Shown in pieces: positions 1-9,551 of a stretch of 64,000 bases of DNA. Below the pieces are notes generated by a model. It was not told the origin of the DNA. It was given only the letters and a program-made list of their open reading frames with translations, and ran no database searches. The DNA is from Magicicada septendecula (lineage: Eukaryota; Arthropoda; Insecta; Hemiptera; Cicadidae): positions 709,862,196 through 709,926,195 of the forward strand of contig CM068367.1 of NCBI GenBank assembly GCA_034769895.1, in the 5' to 3' direction. How positions within the stretch are numbered: the stretch's first letter is position 1; every line of letters starts with the position of its first letter. The position numbers and the translations under genes were made by a program.

Positions 1-29
1 CCATTGATACTAGACAGTCTGCATCACTG

Positions 30-912
30 TTGATAAATGCCATTGAAAGATTCGATTTTGTGAGTCTACTCTTTTTCTGGTCTGAAGTCCTCCCCAAGAT
101 TGACAGAATTAAAAAAACCCTGCAAATCAAAGGTATTTCGTTTACCTATGTCCTAATCTGTCTACAGTCTCTCCAAGATAAACTTAGCGAATGGAGAGAA
201 AACCTTCCTGATGACGTGGTGACAAAAGCTGCTGCTAAGTGTGAAGAATGGGGAGTACCTACAGAACGAAGAGAAAGAAAAAAACGAAAAATGCCCAGGA
301 AATAGCTGAGGACGTTGGACTTTCCTGGAAAGATGAAGTAAAACGAAGCATAGTAGAGATATTGGATAAGCTTCTACTGGAATTAGGTCAACGGTTCTTA
401 AATGTTAAGCAACTGGACTCACGCTTTGGATTCCTTTGTAATTTTAAAGATTACATGGATATAAAATACACACAAAAAGAGATGGAAGAGCTGAGAAAAA
501 AGTGTTTAGGACTTGCAGAAAAGTACCCTAATGATCTAAATGGAGATAAATTATTTGAAGACATAAAAGATGTCATAACTCTATTAAGAAGATCAAAATC
601 AAATGGTGAAGAGCTTGATTTAAATAATCCTAAAGATATCTTATTATACTGTACATATCTGCTATGGGATTAGAAGCATATAGCACTTTAGTCATAGCAC
701 TTAAACTTCTTCTAACTATACCAGTATCTGTGGTATCATGTGAGAGATCATTTAGTAAACTAAAACTAATACAAAGGTACTTAAGATCCACAATGACGCA
801 AGAGAGACTAACTAATTTAGCAATTCTGTCAATTGAAAGTGACGTGGCATCTGCTTTAGATTATACTCTATTAATAAATGCATCACTGAAGGCTAGGAAA
901 GTACACTTATAA
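30..912 (+). pseudogene. hAT transposase, C-terminal part, broken
   Basis: Three overlapping reading frames (30-305, 248-673, 664-912) together resemble the C-terminal half of a hAT-superfamily transposase. The last frame carries the hAT dimerisation signature, with the motif SVVSCERSFSKLKLIQRYLR followed by MTQERLTNLAILSIE. Two frame changes (near 300 and 665) break the gene, and its 5' half lies outside the window. It lies about 450 bp to the left of the Polinton and is not part of it. The superfamily assignment is firm; the subfamily is not resolved. Confidence 0.8.
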
Positions 913-1354
913 AACTGCATGTTGATTGAACAAAGTTATAGTTAAAGCTATAGTTATTTTCTAGTTTAAATGCCTGCATAAATCAGTACGTATACAATTA
1001 TTAATAATTCAATAAATTGTTATAAAAGTGTTTTCCAACACTGTAAGAATCTTGAATCTAAGATATTTTATTTGAGAAATTTTATATTTTTCATGTATTT
1101 TCAAAAAATGCAATGCTACTTTCATTTTGTGCAATATATTTACATTGCAATATTTTAGATATGTAAGGTTTTTCAGTTCTTCTTATAGTTAGAGTTTAAT
1201 TTTTAAATATAAGTTGTATCGTATTATACCAGATTTGTTAAGTACTTATTAGCCAATTATAATCGTTTGTTACAAATAAACTGAATCTTTATTGAAAATA
1301 ACCTAGTCCTAATGAAACTTATAAATATTTAATTTATGCCAATTATTATGTGCT
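913..1354. other. AT-rich flank, no gene seen
   Basis: AT-rich sequence between the hAT relic and the Polinton target site. It probably includes the 3' untranslated end of the hAT element. I could not identify a hAT terminal repeat or 8-bp duplication. Confidence 0.5.
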
Positions 1355-1360
1355 GACATA
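1355..1360. repeat. 6-bp target-site duplication GACATA, left
   Basis: GACATA directly abuts the first base of the left Polinton TIR, and the same hexamer follows the last base of the right TIR at 27751-27756. A 6-bp duplication is the known hallmark of Polinton integrase. Confidence 0.95.
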
Positions 1361-2070
1361 AGTAGGGGGTAAATGAGAGTTCATTGCCGGAAGTGACGTC
1401 ATATGGCGGCAAATTCAAAAATTGTGGTGGTGGGGTAACCATGCGGTAGTTGGCTTTCGGCCATGTTGTCGTCGGCCAGCCTAAAGTGGGGTTATGTGTG
1501 CGTTGATTGGTGTAGGCGTGGCCTGTCGGTTCGCAGTTCGCCGTTCGCCGTCCGGCGGCGGCCTGGCGGTGTCCTGGTCGTGGCTTGATGGCGGCCCTGA
1601 GTGGTGGGGTCGTCGGCGGCGGCGGCCATGTTGTCGGTAGGTGCGTGGCCATGTTGGAAAAGCGGTGAGGTTGTCGGTTGGTGTAAGAGTGTGGTGGTTA
1701 AGGTTCGGCCACGTTGCCGACTCGTGCATGTGTTTTAGTGTATGGGTATGTATATGTAAGGGGTTTTTCCGGAAGTGAGGCCATGTTGGAAAAACGTCGT
1801 CGGTGTTGCCAACTTGTGCTGGTTTATCGACATTGTCAACTCGTGCGTGTGTTATAGTGTACGGGTTTGTATATGAACGCCGTCCGGATATCGTCGATGT
1901 CGTGTATTGCATTGTTGCCAACTGTGTGTCTATGTGTTAAGTAAATATATACAGATTGTAAAAATACGTTCGGTTGGTCTAGGACTTGCTATGTCCAGCC
2001 CTACATTTTTTGTTGTAAGAAACATACATGATATGCAGTGCATAATTGAACGTCAATTCACTTATATAAA

Positions 2071-2103
<33 letters not shown>

Positions 2104-2114
2104 ATACTTATGGA
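1361..2114. repeat. Polinton left terminal inverted repeat
   Basis: This segment matches the reverse complement of 26983-27750 almost base for base over its outer part, with only scattered differences, including a G-run length change near 1430. It contains GC-rich internal repeats, such as two copies of a block carrying GGCCATGTTGGAAAA, and ends in a CA microsatellite (about 2070-2102). The open frames inside it are unlikely to be genes. Confidence 0.95.
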
Positions 2115-2149
2115 AAATAATTACTGTTTATGTAATATCTGAATAATAG

Positions 2150-2883
2150 GACGTTGCAAATGATGTAATCGGCTCCCGCTGTGATTTTTACATGTGGAGT
2201 TATTTTTTACATCAGAATGCAGACAGACCATCCGTTATCGCTGGTGGGTATGTAATATGAATAATAGGGACAAGTGGCAGTTGGCTTCCGCTGAGATTTA
2301 TACACTTGCAGTTTTTTTTCCCCCACAGACATGGTGCAGCTGTCTGACCATCTGTTATCGCAAGTCGCTAATGGTAATAATTAATTGCCTCCGTCTGTCT
2401 GAGCGTATAATTAATTGCCGACGTCTGTCTGAACATATGTTATCGTTGCGTGTGAACGAAGTTAGGGACGTACATAAATTATTGTGTGAAATAGAACGCA
2501 AGCCAAGCTAAGTGTGCGTCTTTGACTTTGTGTGTGTGGTAGCTGTTACTTTTTTTTTGTTGATGAGTGTGCATTAGTTGTTATGATGATGTAATCGACT
2601 CCGTCTGTCTGGCCATCTGTTTATCGCAGCGTGTGAACGTAGTCGTACATAATTTTTTTTTTTAAATAACAGAACAAACAAGCTGTCTGACACCATCTGT
2701 TATCACAGCGTGTGGGAAACAGAACGCAAGCTGAGCTAAGTGCGTGTCCGTGACTTTGTGTGTGGGAGCTTTTTTTTTTGTTGTTACCATCTCTTTCGTG
2801 TACATCCTTGAGATATATAAGCTGTACGAACTGCTCTCAAAGGCACATCGTTCGTCGCGAGACTCAACTGGAACTCGTACAAG
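2150..2883 (+). promoter_or_regulatory. Repeat-rich promoter-like region with TATA box and candidate leader exon
   Basis: Five or six degenerate copies of a module built on CTGTCTGACCATCTGTTATCG followed by GCGTGTGAACG lie between 2215 and 2750. A second repeat, AACGCAAGC(C/T)(A/G)AGCTAAGTG, occurs at about 2492 and 2728. They lead to a strong TATA-like ATATATAA at 2813-2820 and then a short transcribed-looking stretch that ends AAG/GTTAGT at 2883/2884, a plausible splice donor. No plus-strand coding sequence follows nearby, so this may be the leader of a long spliced plus-strand transcript. This reading is inferred from sequence motifs only. Confidence 0.45.
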
Positions 2884-3708
2884 GTTAGTTTGATTTTTAA
2901 ATATTCTTTAATTTCTAAAGTATATTATAATCATGCAATTATTGTTTAATAAAATTTATTTTTTAAATTAGTTCTATGTAACACGTTCTAGCTTGTATAT
3001 TGAGTTATGAATAGTGTTAATGTTCCAAGGAATTTTGAAATTAAAAAACAATAAAAATGTTAAAGCAATACTGTTTAATTACAAATAATTAAAATACATG
3101 TAATCAAAATATATTACAATTTAAAATACATAATATGTAAACGCACATAGTAGTGAAAATTACAAAATGTAAACATGTGCAATATGACAATTGTATACGA
3201 AATACAACTAAGTAAAACTAATTACAAGTGCACTATGACATGACAAATATGTACAAAAAATGAAATAAACACACACAGTAGTGACAATTAAAAAAATACA
3301 ATTGTATACAATTATATCAAATGAATTATGTGTAAGCACATTATATTATAACATTATGTAAACGCATACACAATTGTGTAGAATTAAATGAAATTGAAAT
3401 AAGTGTAAGCACATATTTTAAATACTATTGGTAAACGCGTGCAATGACAATTATGTACAAATATATTTGTTAATTCTGAAGATGTCTATCCGGGCTTACT
3501 CTAAAGTGTACACCACGTAAGCCTTGTTTTATTATCTAGACACAAGTACATTGACAATTGATTACAATTAAATCAAATGAAATATGTGTAATCACATTAT
3601 AATATATAAGTTAAAATATATTATTTATAATTAAATGAAATACAACTAAGTACATGTTAATATATATATATGTAATCGTACGTGACAAATGAAGATGTCC
3701 ATTCGATC
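2884..3708. other. AT-rich degenerate repeats with remnant of a duplicated gene end
   Basis: Non-coding, AT-rich, with a loose repeat containing ATGTGTAAGCACATTATA and ACAATTGTATACAATT every 60-110 bp. The stretch 3478-3530, read on the minus strand, resembles the last codons and stop of the neighbouring 101-residue gene (compare 3690-3735). It is probably a decayed copy of that gene's 3' end. Confidence 0.5.
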
Positions 3709-4014
3709 CTACTGTACAATTTCTACTATGTAAGCTCTATCCTTTTCTCCGCGATAAATTAGTTGCAGCGAACACGGTACTAAATTTTTTAATTCCTCAT
3801 CTTCGAAAACGCCTGCGTATCTCTTTGGTAGATATACACGATATTTTAGTCTAGGGTCTCTGTAATCTTGGAGAGTGACGAGTACAGCTTTACCGTACTT
3901 TGCGTCTATATTCTGCATTTCTTCTATCGGATATTTTACACCGATTATCAATTCCTTTATTTTTTTATACTCAATTGCGCTAATAGTTGCAAACTTTTCA
4001 GTGAATGATGCCAT
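3709..4014 (-). CDS. Small Polinton protein, OB-fold-like candidate
   Basis: A 101-residue protein with an ATG start. I do not recognise a named family, but similar short proteins with the pattern YPI...KYG..V.VTL.D....Y.VYLPKRY are common in insect Polinton-type elements. The alternating hydrophobic pattern suggests a small beta-barrel, so a single-stranded nucleic-acid-binding role is possible but unproven. It is paralogous to the 93-residue protein at 4995-5276 (shared YPIE, L.RD..... Y.(V/I).(L/V)P.(R/K)(Y/F) spacing). A third, decayed 3' end lies at 3478-3530. It is the gene closest to the left TIR. Confidence 0.6.
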   Translation of the reverse strand: MASFTEKFATISAIEYKKIKELIIGVKYPIEEMQNIDAKYGKAVLVTLQDYRDPRLKYRVYLPKRYAGVFEDEELKNLVPCSLQLIYRGEKDRAYIVEIVQ

Positions 4015-4149
4015 TTTAAAATAAAGAATTTATAATTTCTGGTACGTCTCTCAACGAATGAACGAATAACGCTCGTGCACAGCGGAATATATAGGGAGGT
4101 AGTTGTGGAGGTGGAAACCGGAGAGGGGGGAAACCACTCAACGCACAGT

Positions 4150-4420
4150 AAGCGTTTATTTTTAACCGTGTGAACAGGACACGAGCTGATTTCCCACGGA
4201 TCGATGGGTAGGTGGGGAAGAGGGGAGTCGGTTATTTTTTATACGTCTAGACAGCACTCGTGCTTGTTCGAACATGTCGTCGACGCTAATTTATTTTTAA
4301 CCGTGTGAACAGGATACGACTTGATTTCTCACGGTTCGACGGGTAGGTGGGGAAGAGGGGTGTCGGTTATTTTTTATACGACTAGACAGCGCTTGTGCTT
4401 GTTTGAACACGCTAATTTAT
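4150..4420. repeat. Two tandem copies of a ~125-bp promoter-proximal unit
   Basis: Two direct copies of a unit running TTTATTTTTAACCGTGTGAACAGGA ... GGGTAGGTGGGGAAGAGGGG ... TATTTTTTATACG start at about 4155 and 4288, with a third partial start at about 4410. They lie between the small minus-strand gene and the next gene. Duplicated upstream regulatory DNA is the simplest reading. Confidence 0.6.
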
Positions 4421-4491
4421 TTTTAGACAGATGATGTAATCGATAGAAAGGCGAGGACTGTTATTTTTTACGTAAGCGCTAAACAATAATG

Positions 4492-5013
4492 TTAGTAATT
4501 TATCAGAAACATATTGACTATTCTAAAATCTGATACAACCCACTCGCGTAAAGCGTGTACTCTACTATTTGTACATATTTCCGGACATAAGCGGTGCGCG
4601 AGACAGGCTGTCCCGTGTATTGATTGTAATTGATCGAGTTTGGGACAACCGAAATCTTCTAAATTTATAATATTAAAATGTACGATACGCTTCTGTAGAA
4701 ATCTTTTTTTTTGCAATCCTTTTACGAACACGAAGTTGAAAGGAAACGTATACTTTTCTAATATCGGTACAAGATGTTCGTACGATGTGTCCCCGTCCGT
4801 CCACGTTAGTCCATGATAATGGTCTGTTAACCATCTGTTTGTCCTCACATGTTTGTGATTCGAAACAATCGTGTCTACTGGATGTGTAAATATCCAATGC
4901 GTGCTGGCAAATGCAGTGACGTCCATAACGGCTAGTTCCTTAACGAGTTCGCTTCCATCGTTGTCGATAAAACAGTGAAAGTCAAGTATGACTGCTAGTT
5001 TATCCTCGCACAT
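4492..5013 (-). CDS. Hypothetical Polinton protein, possible RNase H-fold/DEDD-like
   Basis: A 173-residue protein with an ATG start whose first 19 bases overlap the end of the upstream gene (4995-5276). The N-terminus has a hydrophobic strand with acidic residues (AVILDFHCFID, then KELAVMDV), followed by W/H-rich motifs (NRWLTDHYHGLTW). Near residues 136-160 is HGTACLAHRLCPEICTNSRV with spaced Cys/His. The layout recalls DEDD-type exonuclease-like proteins seen in some mobile elements, but I cannot confirm the catalytic set. Function unknown. Confidence 0.5.
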   Translation of the reverse strand: MCEDKLAVILDFHCFIDNDGSELVKELAVMDVTAFASTHWIFTHPVDTIVSNHKHVRTNRWLTDHYHGLTWTDGDTSYEHLVPILEKYTFPFNFVFVKGLQKKRFLQKRIVHFNIINLEDFGCPKLDQLQSIHGTACLAHRLCPEICTNSRVHALREWVVSDFRIVNMFLINY

Positions 5014-5276
5014 CCTTTTTTCGTTATAAACAACGTGTTTGGTTTTACTAGGAACGTTGCAGATCCGTCCGTCTTACGGAACAGACACGTTGTATATTGT
5101 GAAAGGCTCGTAAAGAATTTGTTCGGAACGTTTATTTTGTACCTTATATTTTCGTCACGGATCAGTGCAACAAATTTACATGTCAGAACGTTGTATACAA
5201 AAATTTCTATAGGGTACAGTACTGTATGCTTTAAGTCACTGCAGCGTATGTACTCGTACGGAGATAGCAGCTCCAT
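4995..5276 (-). CDS. Small Polinton protein, paralogue of the 101-residue protein
   Basis: A 93-residue protein with an ATG start. It shares the ordered pattern YPIEIF... FVALIRD... YKINVPNKFF... TFLVKP with the 3709-4014 protein, so the two form a divergent paralogue pair. Its stop overlaps the start of the next gene by 19 bases, suggesting coupled expression. Function unknown; a small beta-rich nucleic-acid-binding fold is one possibility. Confidence 0.5.
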   Translation of the reverse strand: MELLSPYEYIRCSDLKHTVLYPIEIFVYNVLTCKFVALIRDENIRYKINVPNKFFTSLSQYTTCLFRKTDGSATFLVKPNTLFITKKGCARIN

Positions 5277-5418
5277 GCGTCCGTCTTCAACGCGTGCTGT
5301 TCAAACACTGAGGTATGCGATATTAGCGGAGGTTGTATTAAAACACTTTTGTCACAGCAGCGTATATATTTTCAAACCTGGTGTTCACTAGACGATAAAA
5401 GTATAGCGTGAAAACGAA

Positions 5419-5991
5419 CTAGAAATACGCTCTCATGTAAGCGGTGTATGCGGTTCTACATAAGGGACAATTATGTAGGGTTATGGCGCAATTCACACAT
5501 GTAATAAAATGTCGACAGGGAATAAGTACAACTTCCACGTTTTGTGTGTAACAGACTTTGCACATCGTATCACGATTCGAGCTTCCTTCTACGTTTTTTA
5601 TATTCTCCTTGATCGTGTCGGTGCGTTGTTCGTTCTTTACTGTCACTGCTGCTGCTGCTGCTGCTGTTGGTGCTTGCGCTTCGGTAACGACACCCAGTGC
5701 CTTGATGATAACATTTTTATCTTTCATTAACATTACGTACGAGCACGCAGGAAAATGACGTGCGTGTTCCATCCAAGCATATTCTCCACGTTCCCATTTG
5801 TTTAATCCGCCTCCACAGCAAAAACAAATCACTCTATCGTTGCATCCGGTGTAAAAGAAACCCGCTTCTGATAATTCTTTAGGCGTTGTCGTTAACGATA
5901 CAGACCATTCTTTAAAACTCTTTAAACGGTTTTCCAAGTTTCTGTAACGTGGGTACGGAGATGTGATTTTTTGAATTAAGATGACCTGCAC
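5419..5991 (-). CDS. iap: Inhibitor-of-apoptosis protein, BIR plus C-terminal RING
   Basis: About 190 residues. The BIR domain (about residues 22-88) has the pattern SF..W... LSEAGFFYTG..D.V.CFCC, with zinc ligands C56, C59, H76 and C83. An Ala-rich linker of about 40 residues, encoded by a GCT run, is followed by a C3HC4 RING (C144, C147, C159, H161, C165, C168, C175, C178). Proteins of this form block caspases and act as E3 ubiquitin ligases in insects and in baculoviruses and other large insect DNA viruses. The open frame has no ATG upstream of the BIR: 5991 is a GTG and the frame is closed by TAA near 6050. The start is therefore uncertain (non-AUG, spliced or lost). Other parts of the frame are intact. 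Confidence 0.9.
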   Translation of the reverse strand: MQVILIQKITSPYPRYRNLENRLKSFKEWSVSLTTTPKELSEAGFFYTGCNDRVICFCCGGGLNKWERGEYAWMEHARHFPACSYVMLMKDKNVIIKALGVVTEAQAPTAAAAAAVTVKNEQRTDTIKENIKNVEGSSNRDTMCKVCYTQNVEVVLIPCRHFITCVNCAITLHNCPLCRTAYTAYMRAYF

Positions 5992-6194
5992 TTCTTTATC
6001 GTCTGGTGATAAGGACTTGATTGACGTCGTCGTCGCCGCTTCACCGCATTATTTGAAATAGCAGTTGTTGTTGGGATTGATATCGTCATCATAGATATCA
6101 TGTGAAAGCATCTTGTGCGTCCACTCACGACTCGTGCTGATGAAACACTGAGCGAAGAATAGGGAGGAGAGGATAATCGTTTCCCCCTCCACAA

Positions 6195-6414
6195 AAATAA
6201 AACACACGAAAATTTATTACATTACATTCTACTTACAATAAACTAAAAATACATGAAAATTGATTACATTCTTTAATAAAATATCACATTACATTCTATT
6301 TACAACAAAATAAAAATACATGAAAATTGATTACATTTTTTAATTAAAAAAAATTACATACATATAATGCACACATTACATGCTAAAAAAAAAACATTAA
6401 TATATAGTAAGCGT
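6195..6414. repeat. AT-rich intergenic spacer with ~83-bp direct repeat
   Basis: Two direct copies of an AT-rich unit containing AAAAATACATGAAAATTGATTACATT lie at about 6216-6300 and 6300-6385, between the IAP gene and the major capsid gene stop. No coding sequence is seen. Confidence 0.6.
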
Positions 6415-7656
6415 TTAATTGTGTCTGCGCACTGTGTTGGATAACGGAGTGTACACGTTGATTGAATCATGCAGTATCAAGCAGTAGGCCGCGGTCTGAG
6501 CGGGGAAATTGCTCGATGACTCGAATTCCAATCTAACGTCGACTGGTGAAGACTTGAGCGATTCGTCCTGTCTGCTACAATCGAAGACGAATAACGGTGC
6601 TTTTGCTATGAACTCAGTAGGTGTTAGAAGTACGTTGGGTTGACTTCTGTGGTAGTACGATTTTTGAAATCGCGTATACATGTCGTACAGCAATGCGTAA
6701 CGTCCGTTATCGATATCCAGGTTCAGGTTATCGTACGGGTAGTATTTGTCGTTCAGAAAGAGTCTCGCGTTTGTCACATTGCAGTGATCGAATTCGTCTG
6801 CGTGTTTTTTCAGATTGTTTTTTCTGGCGGTCTGAAAGGTGAGTATCACGTACCGCGGTTTCTCCAGTTTTGTAGTTGTTTTCACCGTCCAAGTCTGTCT
6901 GTCGGTCGTTGGTAAAGCCGGGTACTCGTGCAGTTCCCAACTACGAAACGGTAAGAATAGCGGTAGGTCCTTGCGTGTGATATCCAACAATCGTATCCGT
7001 ACTTCGTTGTTCACGTACACGAACGGAATCATCCAAGAGATTTTGGTCAGTTCTATATCAGCGTTAGCGGGAGCATCCGTGGACGAGAACAGAGCGTTAA
7101 CGTTGCTGGAAGTGCGCAACAGTATCAGTTCCTGTTTCATGTTTAAAATAACGTGCGTGAAATCCTCAGCGAATCCCATCAGCATCCTCAATGGTATGCA
7201 AAAGTTGAATTCGTCGTGTTTGCCGGTCGGTGTTAGCTCGTCAGCTGTAGGAGCAACCCAACCGGCGTTTTGCATCGAAACAATGTCCTGCTTGCCGGCA
7301 GATAGCACGGTTTTAATAGTGGACGTGATGTCAACGCTCTTGGTACGATCCACTTCCACACCGGCCAGTTCGTAACGGATTTCTTCGAAGAGAAACGCGA
7401 TCGCGTTGTTGATCATTTTCACGTTCACAGTACCGGTGCTGTCGGTCTTTTTGCTCAACTTGCCTTCAACGTACAGGAAACTTTCCATCGGTAAAGTGAA
7501 TACTTCCTGTTGCAGTATAGGTATGCGTATCTCATCGTTATTTCCGTATCGTGACGCCGACGCGTACGGTGCATGAGGATGATATTCGTAATGCGTGATG
7601 TTGTCTTTAAAGAATGGCCGACGTTCAACCGATCAGACGATACCGCTGTCCGTCAT
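6415..7656 (-). CDS. MCP: Major capsid protein, double jelly-roll; in-frame stop at codon 8
   Basis: The frame covers about 413 codons and encodes the Polinton/adintovirus double-jelly-roll hexon protein. Recognised features include NNAIAFLFEEIRYEL.GVEVD, CIPLRMLMGFAEDF and W.IPFVYVN.E.R, all conserved in the family. The likely ATG (7656-7654) is one base after the stop of the small gene at 7658-7885. A TGA at 7635-7633, seven codons in, interrupts the frame. The next ATG (7488) lies inside the conserved N-terminal arm and would give a 357-residue product. The codons between the TGA and 7488 still match the family N-terminus, so this is a break in an otherwise intact gene, not a wrong start. 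Its product would form the icosahedral shell with the penton-like protein at 7891-8595. Confidence 0.9.
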
Positions 7657-7657
7657 G

Positions 7658-7808
7658 TTACTTGTTTTTCTTGAGCCTGAATCCTAGTGAAATCAGGTAG
7701 CGTCGGTTAGTTGCTGTTAACCGTACCGATGACGAACGTCTACTGATACCTTTTCCAAAAGTGTTGACCTCTTTTATCTTGTGGTGGTGGCCGTCATCAC
7801 CGCCGCCT

Positions 7809-7848
<40 letters not shown>

Positions 7849-7885
7849 TCTTCATCACGGGGGTATCGGTGAAATAAATTCCCAT
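7658..7885 (-). CDS. Small basic protein with poly-glycine run
   Basis: A 75-residue protein with an ATG start. It begins MGIYFTDTPVMKS, continues with 16 glycines encoded by a GGC repeat (GCC run about 7800-7848), then a His/Asp patch and a basic C-terminus (NRRYLISLGFRLKKNK). Short proteins with the same basic ending immediately upstream of the capsid gene are a recurrent feature of Polinton-type elements, so it is probably virion-associated (cement or core). It ends one base before the MCP start. The glycine run is a replication-slippage-prone triplet repeat. Confidence 0.6.
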
Positions 7886-7890
7886 GATTA

Positions 7891-8595
7891 CTACACACGT
7901 TTCAAACGTATACGCACAGTGATGACTTCGCCTTGAAAATTCACAATATCACCGTCCTGATCGTGTACAGACACTGTAACGTTACGCAAGTGTAGTACGT
8001 TAAGCGGAAAATAAATGACGTTTCTAGGCGTTTCTACTATCTTGAATCCTGGCTCAACCGTTGTATAGAACGAGTGTAGTATATGCTCGTTTCGACCCGC
8101 CTTGTACGAACCTTGTACAGCGTTACACCTTATCTCCAAAACGTTCACTTTGTTAATGTTTACAGGCGCGTCCGATGTGTGTAATATATACGCTTCTAAC
8201 TTTCGGTTCTTGGAGAAACCCAACATGGTACCGATCGTGTGTTCCGTACATCCGAAATAGATATCGTATGAACAAAAAATTTCACATTTCAACGTGTTGT
8301 TGTTGGGTCGTAGAGAAAATTTCGGGTCTGCTAGTTCTTTCTTCAGGTACGTTTCGATATCACTGATTTCGTACACACCGGTCGGTATATTGACGAGTTC
8401 TAACGTTTTACGTGCTCCCTTTAGTACGGGAAAGACGTTGTTTCTTCCGCTTTCCACGTTCGGTATAGAGTTGTACGTGGTAAAGTCCAGCAGTCCCGCG
8501 TACCATTCACCGTCCGTCAGTTCAAGCGATGGAAAAAAATCACAAACCAGTGCGTGCGGATCCGTTCCTGTGACGGTGACCGTAAGTGAAGACAT
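7891..8595 (-). CDS. mCP: Minor (penton-like) capsid protein, single jelly-roll
   Basis: About 234 residues from the ATG at 8595 (MSSLTVTV); the frame is open to another ATG at 8637, but that one overlaps the protease end. Family signatures are the WYAGLLDFTTYNSIPNV block near residue 45, IPTGVYEISDIETYL near 87, and NNTLKCEI and GTMLGFS further on. This matches the Polinton minor capsid protein, which occupies the icosahedral vertices. No stop or frameshift is seen. It sits between the protease and the small poly-Gly gene in the usual capsid cluster. Confidence 0.88.
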   Translation of the reverse strand: MSSLTVTVTGTDPHALVCDFFPSLELTDGEWYAGLLDFTTYNSIPNVESGRNNVFPVLKGARKTLELVNIPTGVYEISDIETYLKKELADPKFSLRPNNNTLKCEIFCSYDIYFGCTEHTIGTMLGFSKNRKLEAYILHTSDAPVNINKVNVLEIRCNAVQGSYKAGRNEHILHSFYTTVEPGFKIVETPRNVIYFPLNVLHLRNVTVSVHDQDGDIVNFQGEVITVRIRLKRV

Positions 8596-8603
8596 CTTGT
8601 CGT

Positions 8604-9017
8604 TTACTGATCGTTCGATGTCAAAAACTCCAAACATAAATGTCTGCAGATGACTGTGTCCGACGGCTGTTTCCGTGTGTAATTGTAATGAACGTCGGTC
8701 ACGTTCGATCCAAAGTACCGTATTAGCTCGACAGGAGGGCGCAGATTGCCGAATCCGTCAAAGTACCAGACACTGTCACCTCGCTTCTTGTAGCATACCC
8801 AGTGCGTGCCCGGTCCGGTAGCGTCGTCCAGATTCACGATCGCGCTTTCGTTCTCCCACGGTGATGTACTAGGAAGTGCGCCGCGCACGTACACGCCTCT
8901 GAAATAAGGTATACGCAATAATTTCGTGTACTCATAAAGATCTCGATCGGACAACGGACGCACGGGTATTTTGATTAGTTTTTTCGGTACGAACGAAAGT
9001 ATAGTCCTGAAGCCTTT
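8604..9017 (-). CDS. PRO: Adenain-type cysteine protease, start unclear
   Basis: The conserved domain covers about 119 residues. It shows the catalytic histidine motif GPGTHWVCY, the acidic motif VWYFDGFGN, and near the C-terminus a Gln followed by the Cys in CRHLCLEFL. Adenovirus/Ulp1-like proteases of this type mature Polinton capsid proteins. The usual small residue before HLC is Arg here. There is no ATG: the track-style start at 8963 is GTG, and the frame is open back to the TAA that ends the PLA2 gene at 9018, in the same frame. Either the two are translated as one product by readthrough, or the start is non-AUG, or an ATG was lost. Confidence 0.85.
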   Translation of the reverse strand, partial: KGFRTILSFVPKKLIKIPVRPLSDRDLYEYTKLLRIPYFRGVYVRGALPSTSPWENESAIVNLDDATGPGTHWVCYKKRGDSVWYFDGFGNLRPPVELIRYFGSNVTDVHYNYTRKQPSDTVICRHLCLEFLTSNDQ

Positions 9018-9545
9018 TTACCACCGGTCCGTCTTCGTCGTCCTCCTCCTCTTCCTGATTATCGTGCGTTGAACCGGCTTGCGTCGTCTGGTGCGACGAC
9101 GACGTTTACGCACACCACCGCCGCAGCATAGCCCGCTGCCTAACGCCGATTTCGCCTTCATCGCTGCTGCTACGGCTGCCGCGTACACTCTTTCACTGAT
9201 GCTCGAATTCAAAGCTTTCACTCGTTCCCACGCCTTACCGGCTAGCACGCGATCCGCTACACGTCGTCGTTCGTTGTCCTTGTACTTGCCGTAAGCGATA
9301 TCGTGTTCGCGACAAGCTTCGTCCAACTCGTTGATTCCTCGATCACCGCGAGCCAATCTCACCTCTAGTTTCGTTCCGGGTCCAGAGAACCTGTAGGCGG
9401 GCAGATGTAGTTCCACCGGTAATACGTCCACCGCTCGATTGATCAGTGTAGGTACTGACTTCGCAACGAATGGTACCGCGCTTTTAACTATTTTTCCGAT
9501 AAGACCACGCCCCCCTTTTTTTAACCTCACGACTACGTAGTTCAT
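9018..9545 (-). CDS. Phospholipase A2-domain minor capsid protein
   Basis: 175 residues with an ATG start. After a hydrophobic N-terminus (about residues 14-43) comes a parvovirus-VP1-like PLA2 core: the calcium loop YRFSGPGT (51-58) and the catalytic ACREHDIAY helix with H81-D82. An Ala-rich helix and a strongly basic tail (RKRRRRTRRRKP, 146-175) follow, suggesting nuclear targeting or DNA binding. In parvoviruses and adintovirus-type elements such domains help virions breach endosomal membranes. The frame is complete and ends in TAA directly in frame with the protease. Confidence 0.85.
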   Translation of the reverse strand: MNYVVVRLKKGGRGLIGKIVKSAVPFVAKSVPTLINRAVDVLPVELHLPAYRFSGPGTKLEVRLARGDRGINELDEACREHDIAYGKYKDNERRRVADRVLAGKAWERVKALNSSISERVYAAAVAAAMKAKSALGSGLCCGGGVRKRRRRTRRRKPVQRTIIRKRRRTTKTDRW

Positions 9546-9551
9546 ACATGA

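Noticed and set aside
1329-1921. Pro/Thr/His-rich open frames in the left TIR, repeated in the right TIR
   Set aside because: GC-rich TIR sequence opens several overlapping frames on both copies; no domain, and composition follows the DNA repeats.
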